From Larix kaempferi (lineage: Eukaryota > Streptophyta > Pinopsida > Pinales > Pinaceae): DNA of 64,000 nucleotides. Position 1 is the stretch's first letter, and each line of letters opens with the position of its first letter. Shown here piece after piece: positions 33,260-43,923 of this stretch. Location of the stretch: NCBI GenBank assembly GCA_027924585.1, contig BSBM01000179.1, forward strand, positions 14,232,501-14,296,500, written 5' to 3'. A model generated the notes under the pieces. The model searched no databases. It saw only the letters and a program-made list of their open reading frames with translations, and was not told the DNA's origin. The position numbers and the translations under genes were made by a program.

Positions 33260-36200
33260 TCAGTTCTTCCTTGAAGTATCCTCAATATGAAGAACACCAA
33301 GCCTCTCCTTGAAGTACTCGAACTTCACCCTGGCTAGTGGCTTTGTCAGCACATCTGCAATTTGCTAGTCCATCGCAACATACAGGAGCTTCACAGCTCC
33401 TCTCTGCACCATATCCCTGATATAGTGATATTTGATTTCTATGTGTTTCGACCTGTCATGAAACACTGGGTTCTCGGACAGCTTCACACAACTCTGGTTA
33501 TCACAAAAGATACCAGTAGCATCCAACGGGAGATCAAATAACTTAGACAGTAGCTTCCGTAGCTATACTGCCTCACAACTAGCTAAACAGGCTGCAACAT
33601 ACTCTGCCTCAGCTGTACTCAGTGCTACGCAGGACTGCTTCCTGCTAAACCAAGAGATCACACCTGATCCCATACTGAAGCAGCATCCAGATGTGCTCTT
33701 CCTATCTGCAGCACTACCAGCCCAATCTGAATCAACATAACCTTGCAGGTTAAACTTTTGATTCGCTTCATACTTAAGCCCATAATCCACTGTACCCTTC
33801 AGGTACCTCAGAACATGCTTTACAGCAACCAGGTGAACACTCCTCGGATCTATCAGGAACTGACTCAATGTGTTCACAACAAAGCAAATGTCTGGTCTTG
33901 TGTTCATCAGGTACATCAAGGACCCAATCATTTGACGATACATAGAGACATCAACCAGCTCAGATGAAGCATCACATAGAAGCTTCAAATTCGATGCCAT
34001 AGGTGTGGCCATGGCCTTGCAATCCATCATCCCAAATCTTTTCAGGATATCTACTGTGTACTTCCCTTGACCAAGGAAGATCCCACCTACACTCTGCCAC
34101 ACCTCCATACCTAGCAAATAGTGCATCATTCCCAAATCTTTCATATCGAATTCAGCAGCAAGCTTCCTCTTAGTATCTGCAATCAGTCTGTCATCTCCTG
34201 TTGCAAATAAGTCATCCACAAACAAGAGTAGAATCACAGGATTCCCTTCCTCAACCTTGTAGTAAAGGTTGGAATCTGCTTTACTCTTGGTAATGCCCAA
34301 ACTAGATAGGAAACTATCCATCCTACCATACCAAGTTCTGGGAGCTTGTTTCAAGCCATACAAGGCTTTCTTCAATCTACATACATATGACTCCCTATCA
34401 TGTATTTCAAAACCGAGTGGTTGCTCCACATATACTTCCTCTTCAACTACACCATTCAAGAAAGCAGTCTTGACATCCATCTGGTGTATTTTCCATTTCA
34501 TAGCTGCAGCCAGGGAAAGTACTGTTCTGATGGAAGTATACCTGGCTACAGGTGCAAAAGTTTCTTCATAATCTATTCCCTCTTTCTGAGAGAAGACACG
34601 AGCTATGAATCTTGCCTTGTATTTCTCTACACTGCCATCTGCAGCATGCTTGATTTTGTAAATCCATTTGGAAGTCACAATAGACTCCTCTTTAGGTCTT
34701 GGGACAACATCCCAAACATCATTCTTCATTATTGATTGGTATTCCTCAACCATGGAATCCTTCCATTCTTTCTTTTCCGCTGCTTCTTCATAACTGGAAG
34801 GCTCTTTGTTCATAATGTCACAGAGTAAAGCAACATAGTTGGTATGTGATCTGGTTCTCTTCTTTGCTCTATGTTCTTCTTCTGGAATGCCAAATCTTTC
34901 TACATCTTGAATGAGCTCTCTAGCCCATGCAGGTTTCCTCTTGTGAGAGTTATCCTCACGGGGTGGATCTACAGGTTCTTGTGGATCTTCAAACTCATGA
35001 ACAACTTTTGGAACTGCTTTAGTCATGGTAGTGTCTTGAAATCTAGTTTCCTTAGGTTCTTGATAAACTTTGATAGGTGCCTTCCTTGATTTGATGAATG
35101 TTGAGTTTTCATCAAATGTTATATCCCTGGTGACATCAATCTTCTTGAACCCTGGAAAGTATATTCTGTAAGCCTTTGAGCTTTCACTGTAACCCATAAA
35201 GATACCCTTCTTTCCTGAAGGATCTAGTTTAGTCCTCTTTTCCTTTGGAACATGAGTGTATACTAGACAACCAAATATTATGAGATGACTGACTTTAGGG
35301 TTCTTACCATAAAAGAACTCTTCTGGTGTCTTGTTGTGCAATATCTTGTGGGGTGTTCTGTTCTGCACATATACAGCTGTTCTAGCTACTTCTGCCCATA
35401 GATGCATAGGTAGATCCTGGTCATGCAGCATTGCCCTTGCTGCTTCCATGATAGCTCTGTTCTTCCTTTCTACAACTCCATTCTGTTGAAGATTATAAGG
35501 AGCAGTCAACTCCCTCTTAATCCCTGAATCAGTACAAAGCTTCTTGAAGTCACATGAGGTGAATTCTCCACCATTGTCGGATCTGAATGTTTTGATCTTC
35601 TTGTCAGTTTGATTCTCCATCAAGGTTTTGAATTCTTTGAATTTATCAAACACCTCATCTTTGTTCTTCAAGAAGTATACCCAAGTCTTCCTGGAGAAGT
35701 CATCAATAAATGAGACATAGTAAACATACCCACTCAGAGAACTGGATGACATAGGACCACATACATATGAGTGGATGATTTCCAGGATGTCTTTTGCCTT
35801 GCTTTCACTGCTTGGGAAATCCTTCTTAATGTTCTTACCTTTTGCACATCCTTTGCAAACACCTTCACGTTTAGTCTTGATTTCAGGAAGACCCTCTATA
35901 ACCTTGCTTGCAATTGGAAGTGCTCTATAGTGCATATGAGAAAGTCTTCTATGCCAAAGTTCACTTGGTTCCATGGATTCATGGATCATGGCATGTTCAG
36001 GTTGACCTTTCAATTTATACAAACCTCCCTCTTTCTCTCCAATCACTACTGCAACATTGATTGTTTTACCCTTTGTCCACATTAGGACTTGGCCATCCAC
36101 AAATGCAACCCTCATACCTTTTGCATCCAATGCAGAGATGGAGAGTAAGTTCTTCTTGAGCCCAGGTACATAAAGGACTTCTTTCATCTTCAAAGATTTT

Positions 36201-37297
36201 CCAGAATCTAGGTTGTAGGAGGCTTCACCACTTCCTTTGATTGGGTATTGATAATCATCTCCAAGTTTCACCTTATGGGGTGATTCATGTTCAGATAGAT
36301 TCACAAAAGATTCCTTAAACCCAGTCATGTGTTTGGAAGATCCACTATCAATCAACCAATCATTAAAACCATGGGATATGGTACCTATGAGAGCAGAGAT
36401 TAGAACATACTCTTCTTCACTTGATGAGTCAACATCACTATCATCACTTTCTGCCCTAGCCTTCTTCTTTGGAGGTTTATCATCCTCGGTAGCATGAGCA
36501 TGAAACTTTCTTTTGCTGCCCTTCTTCTTCTTGTTGGAGTTGTTGTTATTATCCCTTTTGTTCTTGGGACAATCTAAAGCAAAGTGACCCTTCTCATTGC
36601 ATGTGAAGCATCTTAGATTTTACTTATTCTTTTGATAGGATCTCTTGTGGCGAGAGTGCTCCTTCTTGGGCTTTCTTCTTTTGGTGTGAGATACAAGAGC
36701 TTGATCTTCACCTCCCATATTTTCCTCACGAGCTATAAGTCTAGCTTCTTCTTGAGAGCATTCTTCCCGCAATCTGTTGAAGGAGATCAACTTCTTCCTT
36801 GCACAAATTCCTTGAATAAAGGAATCCCATGACCTAGGTAGGCCATTTAGAGTGGTCATCACCACTTCACCATTCTCCACCATTTCATCCACTGCTTCTA
36901 GTTGTTCCTTGATCTGGGAGACCCTTGAAAAATAAGATTGAATGGTTTCTCTATTCTGAAACTTTACTCCTTTCAAGTGGTTCCGCAGGGTCATCTTCCG
37001 ATTTATGTTCTTCCCTTCAAATAGCCTGGTCAAAGAGTCAAACATCTCCTTGGGTGTCTTAAGAGAAGACACATGGGGTATGAGATGGTCTTTGATAGAA
37101 TCAGCAATGATTCTCTTTGCCTTGACCAAGTTCTTCTTATGCAATACCTTGGCCTCCTCATCCTCTAGGATAGGGATGCCTTCTTTTATATATGAGTCCA
37201 ATTCATTCTCTTCCAGGATTAACCCAATCCTATACTTCCAGGCTCGGAAGTTATCAGCCCCTTCAAGCTTATCCTCAAGCTTAGTGTGGAGAGACAT
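33260..37297 (-). pseudogene. Copia C gag-pol polyprotein with three in-frame stops
   Basis: A single frame of about 1,345 codons starting MSLHTKLEDKLEGADNF. Gag at 37297-36640 (MFDSLTRLFEGKNINRK, GLPRSWDSF). CCHC knuckle at about 36607-36565 (CFTCNEKGHFALDC). Protease WLIDSGSSKHMTG near 36360. Integrase with ELWHRRLSHMHYRAL, RSDNGGEFTS near 35575 and QQNGVVERKNR near 35480. RT: TSKWIYKIKHAADGSVEKYK, FARVFSQ-type motif, and LLFVDDLFATGDD near 34215. RNase H: YVDSDWAGSAADRKSTSG, STAEAEYVA, HDRSKHIEIKYHYIRDMV. Premature stops: TAA 36620-36622 before the knuckle, TAG 33563-33565 (where Trp is usual), TAG 33365-33367. It terminates with TGA at 33260. There are no frameshifts, so loss of function is recent. 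Confidence 0.93.
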
Positions 37298-37858
37298 CTT
37301 AAATAGTACTTCAAATGGAAATAGAAAATATTTAGGTCTTACCACTTGAAATGCTGAAAACTGGATCTGGTCCCGGATTAGGGTTTGTCGGAAAAACCCT
37401 AAAAATTCAAAATGTGAATTTCAAATTTTTGAAAGGATAGAAAGATGCGCTTTGATGAGCTGATCAGCCTGGTGCATTCAGAATTTGAGATCAACAAATT
37501 TTTACCCTTCAGATTTGACTTTTTGTCCTCCCGGGTTCACTAGGGAGAGCCCTGAATTAGGGTTTGAGTTTCCCAGAGATCTACCCAGCCAAAAATCTTG
37601 ATCCAAAGCTCTAAACTTCGATGTTTGCAAGGAGCTTCCAGCTGTGTCTTCAGATTCCAGAAATTCCTATTTTGTGGAAACCCTATTTTTTAGGGCCAAA
37701 TCTGAAAATGCTCGGAATTGAATTTTGATTGGACAGATAGATGCGCCTTGATGAGTTGAGTCAATCGACTATACTGTTTTTCCAAAATATGTGGAGAGAA
37801 ACCCAATAAACAAGAAACTCAAGTTTCCATCACTGCAAAATGTCTTCTTCTCAGGTTA
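37298..37858 (-). other. Untranslated leader of copia C
   Basis: About 560 bp between primer site and gag start, without domains. Phrases such as TTAGGGTTT and GATGCGC recur, e.g. GATGCGCTTTGATGAGCTGA near 37445 and GATGCGCCTTGATGAGTTGA near 37741, a roughly 300-bp imperfect duplication. Confidence 0.55.
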
Positions 37859-37870
37859 GCTCTGATACCA
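37859..37870 (-). other. Primer binding site TGGTATCAGAGC
   Basis: The minus strand reads TGGTATCAGAGC immediately after the 5' LTR. It is the classic initiator-methionine tRNA site of plant copia elements. Confidence 0.92.
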
Positions 37871-38461
37871 TGTTAAATTTTGAGCATTAATTCACAATAC
37901 TCTAGGATCTTTGCTGAGAGAATAACATATACAGTATATCAATGCATGACAATCACAATAAGCATGACAAGCATCACAAGAATCAAAAGCATGAGAGACA
38001 AGAGACACAGAGTTTCCATGGGGAAAACCCTAAGGTGAAAAACCCCACAACTTCCTCAGATATAGAGAGAGCAATGGCTCAACCAAAGTACAACCAAAAT
38101 ACACCGAGATAGTCTCCTAGTAGCAGATGATCCTCCTCCTCACTAGTGCACCACTTTCTGAGTGAGAGTGAGATACTTTTCCAAGTGATCTAAATAGATA
38201 TCACCTAATCTCTATTTATAATAATCTGTTTGCCCAGTGACCTTATGGGGCCGACTTGTCTAGCTAGGTACATCCACATTATAATATATATAATTCAGGT
38301 CCGACCCCACATGGTGGTCTAATAACCCATCGGCAAGTACACACACTTGCGACACTTGTCAATCCACATGATGACACTTCCTTATAGAGGAATAACACAT
38401 CTCTAATAAGGGTACAATAAATATATATGAAATACATTCCGAAGTTACATATACATCAACA
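37871..38461 (-). mobile_element. 5' LTR of copia C
   Basis: It is 591 bp and aligns with 31163-31766 throughout. Confidence 0.9.
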
Positions 38462-38466
38462 GTAAA
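38462..38466. repeat. Target-site duplication GTAAA (right, copia C)
   Basis: This is the exact repeat of 31158-31162. Confidence 0.88.
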
Positions 38467-38544
38467 GTGGTACCATTGATGTGGAACGATGAAATGTATG
38501 GATGATGAAACTGATGACATTGTAGGTGAGCAAATTTGGCTATT

Positions 38545-39310
38545 AAAAAAATTCCCCTAATGTGTGAGGTTAGGAGCTCATCATATGGACGACATACATC
38601 ATAGGAATTATTAGACTTCAAGGTGATAGGGGTGATGATGACATAGAAGATGAATACGAAATTAGAGAGAATCGCCTTCCCATGGGGCTATAGGGGCCCT
38701 TACCTAAAAATACAATATTCAACATGGATGAGGTGTATATAATCTCAAATATATGGATGAGGCATGCATCTCCATGCTCGTATCAATGTCTCAATATAAA
38801 AATGGGATCTTAAACAAGAGGGGGTATAATAAATACATGAATAACTATGATATACATTACACCATAAGTGTCCAAGAGGGACCCAATGTGGAAATACAAT
38901 GAGTATGTAATCATGGTCCAACAATGGCTAATATGAAGGATTGATATTAGAACAATGGCATTCCAATGGAATGTTGAATCAAAACAATCGATGTCCTGCT
39001 TAAAATGAAGGGGGAACAAGATCCGTAAGTAGGGTATAAGAAAGTCTCTCTTCATAGGTGACTCAAATAACTAAATATATGAATCAAATAGGTCCATGGA
39101 ACTGCATCTAGAACTAGATATCATAGGAATCATTTAATTGGAAGGATTCCAAACATTGTTATTAATGTATCCTGAATACCATAGTAAGAAGATATTTCAG
39201 GGGCTTATAAAGATACTCACCAAGTGATTAGATTCGAGGATATCCAAGGTCTTCAGCTAAACAATGAGATAACCATTAACATGTATGAATCTCAATGGTA
39301 CGATGAGGAG
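38545..39310 (-). mobile_element. Relic 3' end of a Tat-type/gag-only family element
   Basis: CCCCTAATGTGTGAGGTTAG and GAGCTCATCATATGG at 38556-38595 are the reverse complement of the phrase before the polypurine tract at 29120-29177. ATGCTCGTATCAATG near 38775 matches the GATACGAGCAT hairpin block. The rest is too decayed for exact borders. Confidence 0.5.
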
Positions 39311-39889
39311 TTGAATTCCAACACGTGAGAAACAATCAAGCTAAGGAGCATTGAGGTCATGCTTTAGTTGGTCCAAGGGAACCCATTAATGAAGGTTATG
39401 GGGAAAAGGTGCAAGGTGCCTCTAGGTCTATCCTCTAGAATGGATGTGTTGATGGCAATAAAGCAATACCTGCTTCCAACAAGGCAATGATTTTGCTTGA
39501 AGGGAGCATGACAAATACCACCAAGGAATGGATAGAGATGAAAAAGTGTTTGAGAAATTGTATGACGATATGAGAGTAACTAAGTAGGGGACTCGAAATT
39601 CCTTTGTTCATAGCATGAAGGCATGGTTGACCCGGTATCATGTGTGGGAATTTTGATGATATCACATGAGAGACAAAGTTGGAACGCTTATTTCATTAGA
39701 TTTGGACAAATTAGGCAAATTTTGGACTAAGAATTTGTGAATTTAGACTCTGAGAGTGTCAATATCAACCTTCCTAAAGTGAAAAAATGGGTTTTGAATG
39801 TGGCAATATTGGATTTGAAAAGTGTGTTTTTACATTCGAATAGTGTGTTTTTTGACTACTTATGAACCTTAAAATTGCAGTTTTTTTGT
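39311..39889. other. Decayed sequence without recognised feature
   Basis: No domain was seen. Short frames on both strands are broken and show no motif. It joins the 42-bp repeat on its right. Confidence 0.35.
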
Positions 39890-40110
39890 TATGAAACTAT
39901 GAATTTCAATTCAAAATAAGTGAATTTCAAATAAAAAAATGCAAATTTTGATTTGAAAAGTGTGAATTTAAAATATAGAAATGCAAATTTTGATTTGAAA
40001 AGTGTGAATTTCAAATAAAAAAATGCCAATTTTGATTTGAAAAGTGTGAATTTAAAATAAAAAAATGCAATTTCGGATTTGAAAAGTGTGAATTTCAAAT
40101 AAAAAAACTA
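39890..40110. repeat. 42-bp AT-rich tandem repeat, about five copies
   Basis: GTGTGAATTT(C/A)AAATA followed by AAATGCAAATTTTGATTTG recurs about every 42 bp. On the minus strand it reads as a 14-residue repeat (KFTLFKSKFAFFY), but this is a by-product of the period being divisible by three, not evidence of a gene. Confidence 0.75.
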
Positions 40111-40189
40111 CAATTTTTTATTTGAAAATTGCAATTTGCATTTATAAATGTGAAAAATTCAATGTTTAAAATATCCAGTCATTGTTACA

Positions 40190-40805
40190 ATAACAAGTCA
40201 ATCCGCTAAGTTATAACATATAAAAATAGTTTGTCCCGATTTCTATTTTTCGACAAGAAGGATCGTCCGCCCCTTCTTTTCGTAGTTAATTATGAAAACA
40301 TTTATCCAACAATTCAGCTATATCCCTAATCGAGAACACAAGAAGGCTCGACTGACCCTTCTTGCAGTGTCGAGCTATTATGAAAATCATATTGAGAATA
40401 AGAAGGGTCGGTCGACCCTTCAATTTCGAGGGAATTGTTAAACTATAACACATTGTAATTTCTAACATCTAAAAATAGTTTGTCCCGACTTCTGTTTTCT
40501 GACAAGAAGGATCGGTCACCCCTTCTTTTCGTAGATAATTGTGAAAAACTTTATCCAAGAATTCAGTTATATCCATAATGGAGAATACAAGAACAATCGG
40601 TCGACCCTTCTTGCAGTGTCGAAATATTATGAAGAGAATACTGATAATAAGAAGGGTCGACCGACCCTTATTTCAGTGTCGAACTATTATGAAAATAATA
40701 TGGGGAATAAGAAGGGTCAACCGACCCTTCAATTACGATGGAATTGTAAAAATAGAACACCTCAGAAGTTATATCATATAAAAATGGTTTGTCCCGACTT
40801 CTGTT
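40190..40805. repeat. Hairpin-rich repeat block 1 (left half)
   Basis: Two units of about 300 bp. Each opens GTCCCGACTTC(T/C)GTTTTC and contains three to four near-perfect inverted repeats of type AAGAAGGGTCGGTCGACCCT, spaced about 60-85 bp (40257, 40341, 40401, 40504, 40590, 40651, 40711). Linkers read GCAGTGTCGAACTATTATG and AATAATATTGGGAAT. Element D inserted inside the second unit, and the block continues at 55345. Confidence 0.85.
40801..40805. repeat. Target-site duplication of element D (left, CTGTT)
   Basis: CTGTT here against CCGTT at 55345-55349: a 5-bp duplication with one C/T difference. Joining the flanks restores a normal hairpin-repeat opening, which supports the boundary. Confidence 0.75.
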
Positions 40806-41735
40806 TGTATTTGAGAAAACTCACTATGGCTTGGGAATACCACAATAGACAGATGACTACCAAAAATCAACTCAATTCTCAAAACAATGCTATTATAAAT
40901 GACAATTTTAAGATAATGGAGAAATGTAACCAACCTCAATCCAAACATTTGATGTAGATCCCCGTTGGAGCTTTCAATCCGTGCACTTGAAATTTGCAAA
41001 TTAGTCTTGACAGCCAATATCCAACAAGTACATATAATATATAAATGACATTAACATTATCAATAACAATGGTCCATAATATCACAAGCAAATGTAACCC
41101 AATGTATAATAAACAACATTCACAACATGATGGACGAGAATATGAGTATTTCTATTAATTAACAAGAAGAAGTACAAAGTGATACAACCTCTTGTCGGAA
41201 ACCAATTTGAACCAAGATCTGGATCAATCCACTTGTGCCTCCACCACTTCAATACTCCATGAATGGCAAACTCAAACTATGAAAGGAGTTTGGAAGGTGA
41301 ACATAAGGGGTTCACAACTACAAGGAACAATGAGTGCAGACTCAAGATAGGGCAAAAATCCACTAGAGTTCTCTTACTATTCTCTTTTTTCTCCCGTCCA
41401 TAAGCCATATGTGCTCAATATATAGTCCTCTCAAATGTAGGTGAAAGGACACATCAAGGCATTACTCGGGAATATGGAGAGCCAAAGGTCACCCAACGAC
41501 CGCTTTTTGGGAGTAAAAAGTAATAAATTAGTATTTTTACCATTTTACTTGATACATGTGGGCTATAGTGATGCAACTAGCGGGTACGCATGCTATAATG
41601 ATGCAACATGTGGGTAGGAATAAAAATAGGGAAAAATAGTATCTCTGAAGGATATGAGTGGATCTGAGTCACTGAAATGGATCCTACATGCCAAATAATG
41701 CTGATGCTCATAGGGTGGAATATTACGATGTAACA
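40806..41735 (-). mobile_element. 3' LTR of element D
   Basis: It is 930 bp; the plus strand begins TGTATTTGAGAAAACTC and ends TATTACGATGTAACA. It includes two ~31-bp units (CTATA.TGATGCAAC...GGGTA) near 41570-41620 and a TATATATTG box on the minus strand. Confidence 0.9.
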
Positions 41736-41747
41736 GATGCCCCCTAA
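41736..41747 (-). other. Polypurine tract TTAGGGGGCATC of element D
   Basis: The minus strand reads TTAGGGGGCATC directly before the 3' LTR and is preceded by CTGACCTCACACA. This closely parallels the gag-only element (CTGACCTCGCACATC, AGGGGGCAATC). Confidence 0.8.
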
Positions 41748-43690
41748 TGTGTGAGGTCAGAGACTGATGCTACGATGGCCGAAATACATTATAAAACTCA
41801 GAAGTGGAGTGATGTAAACACAAGTGGAAAGAGCAGGTCACTCGTCATAATACAATAGTATCTTTGAATACATGTCGGTATAGTACAACAATCTGATACA
41901 ATGGCCATGAATAGGCAGTACATAATGGATACATGTCATAAGTGATCATAGCCATGATCCCTCTACAGTAAGATATGGTCTCTTGCTGAAAAGGAAACAA
42001 CCGGTGCAAACTGGAGGTACAAACTGTTGAAATCTGAGAGGTGATATCTCAGATGTAAAGTCAAAGTCATATGTATCATATTGAATGCCACAATCGCATG
42101 GGGTCTTCTACACAAGTCTTTGATGGTGCAAGTCCCATCAAGTGAATAAAGGAGTTGGGGTCGAACCTGATGAGACATCGTCTGATTACCGATCAATGAT
42201 GTATACCGTTAACAGACGCGAGATGACCCACCAATAATGAAAATGGGCATCAAGGCACAGAGCACAATCATCAGAGTGTGAATAAATTGGTTGAAGTCGA
42301 ACTCTAGGATGAATCCATCGATCAGGGGACATTGATGTATTCCCAAAACTATCGATGGCGAGAGAACCTGCCACTAATGAATGCAAGCCTCAAGGTACTC
42401 AACCAAACTCTAATCCTCAAGTCCCAGAATAAATGGGTTGAAGTCAACGGAATGAGACTCATTGGAATGAGGGCATTAAGGCATCCCCCATCAACCAGCA
42501 TGAGGTACCAGCAATGCTGAAAGATTTGGAAGATCTCAGGTGAAATGGATTGAATCAATAAGGATGGCCGACATGCAATAGTCAAGAGATCTGAGGAGTG
42601 GCCAACACTGGTTTCAGGAGTTCCTTTGAACAAGAGCATGAGCAAATGGATAGACTCAGGCAACATAGACTTGACTTAAACTGTGCAATGTAGGAGGCAT
42701 TACAGAGGGCTCCATAATGACTGGAAGCTTAACCAATCGATGGAGAAAATTGAGAAACAAGTACAGCTCCTAAGGCCCAACTATAGTCCCGACTCATAAT
42801 ATACGGAGTGGAATGAATGCTCTGTTCAAAGGCGACAACAACTGCCAACAAGAAATAGTGACCAAAATCCTATCCGGCTTTTTGGAATATATGATTTTTT
42901 TGGTCTTTTTCATATTTGGGAAAAGCTTGAAAAAGAATAAAATTGCTTATAGTACAACAAGTGAGGGAACGAGTGTCAAATAGCTAGCAGAATAGCCCCA
43001 AGCAGTGGAACATACCTATGCTCAATGCAAGGAAGTGCATGCAGGAGGTGGACACTCGGGGGTATGTTCCCTCAAGGTCAAAAGGGTCATCAAATTGTGA
43101 AGGGAAAATATATAAGCTCTGCAGGGCTCGACAGGGAAAAGTGCTCAGGTACCAGGTTAACGATTGAGTAAGCGGGAGCCGGCACAAGGCTCAAGCAGCA
43201 AGCAGGATGATGCAATGCAATCACAACATGATATAACTGAGGGGAGCCCTTAAGGGAGATGCCCAACATAAGACAAAGTAGAGTATGAGTCTTTATCGCA
43301 ATGTCATGGCGTGACTACAAAGGACTCCCAATCCTAAGGACAAACAACGGCATGGGCACCATAATGCATAAAGGGGTTCTAACTAGGGTACCCATGTTCG
43401 AAAAAACCCTACCGCCTCATAACGACACTTCTATAGCAGTGTGAAGGTTCCGTGTTAGTTACGAAGCGGGGTTGCACCTAGGGTTTATGAAAATGGTCAA
43501 TAGGTCAAATGCATAATGCATGCGAAAATGGCATCTAACCTATATGCCAGGTGTGAAACGTACTTGTCGTAGGTTTGAAATAGTTCAGAACAACTTTCGT
43601 CGAGGAAATCTGATAAAAAAACACTACTCCATGACACGATATTAGTCCATAACAGCTCTAAAATGGCAAAAACTATAGAGAAGTTGGTGC
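41748..43690 (-). other. 3' non-coding region of element D
   Basis: About 1.9 kb without a long frame. GAATAAA..GTTGAAGTC phrases recur at 42143, 42280 and 42427 (spacing about 137-147 bp), a degenerate tandem repeat in the same place as the 147-bp repeat of the gag-only element. Confidence 0.5.
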
Positions 43691-43697
43691 AGAAAAT

Positions 43698-43706
43698 TAT
43701 AAATAG
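43698..43706 (+). promoter_or_regulatory. TATA box TATAAATAG before the antisense gene
   Basis: A perfect plant TATA box on the plus strand, 218 bp upstream of the ATG at 43924. It fits independent transcription of the antisense gene. It could be a chance match in AT-rich DNA. Confidence 0.4.
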
Positions 43707-43923
43707 TAATAAAATTTTCCAAATTACAATTCATTTGCACTATTCACCAATTTGGAGTTTAGTGGTTACTTTTTACTTGAAATTTCAGTTGTAGATTCTG
43801 GGAGCTACAAGCGACCGTTCAACGAACCGTCCGGAGCAGGTTGGTAGTTACTTCCATACCTTTCATTTCAATGCTTTTATTTCAATTTTTGTCGGTGGGA
43901 TTTTTTGTTTGGACAAGCCCTAG

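Larger units (their letters stand above)
31163..38461 (-). mobile_element. Ty1-copia element C, nearly intact, minus strand
   Basis: A 7.3-kb element with LTRs 31163-31766 (3') and 37871-38461 (5'), duplication GTAAA, primer site, polypurine tract, and one uninterrupted gag-pol reading frame broken by three stop codons only. The LTRs differ at about 4% of sites by eye plus one 13-bp indel, so it is younger than the old gypsy element and older than the gag-only element. A 1.5-kb repeat-filled stretch separates pol from the 3' LTR. Confidence 0.93.

Noticed and set aside
39889-40098. Minus-strand frame encoding a 14-residue repeat protein
   Set aside because: It is a by-product of a 42-bp AT-rich tandem repeat. 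There is no start context, and the frame ends with the repeat.
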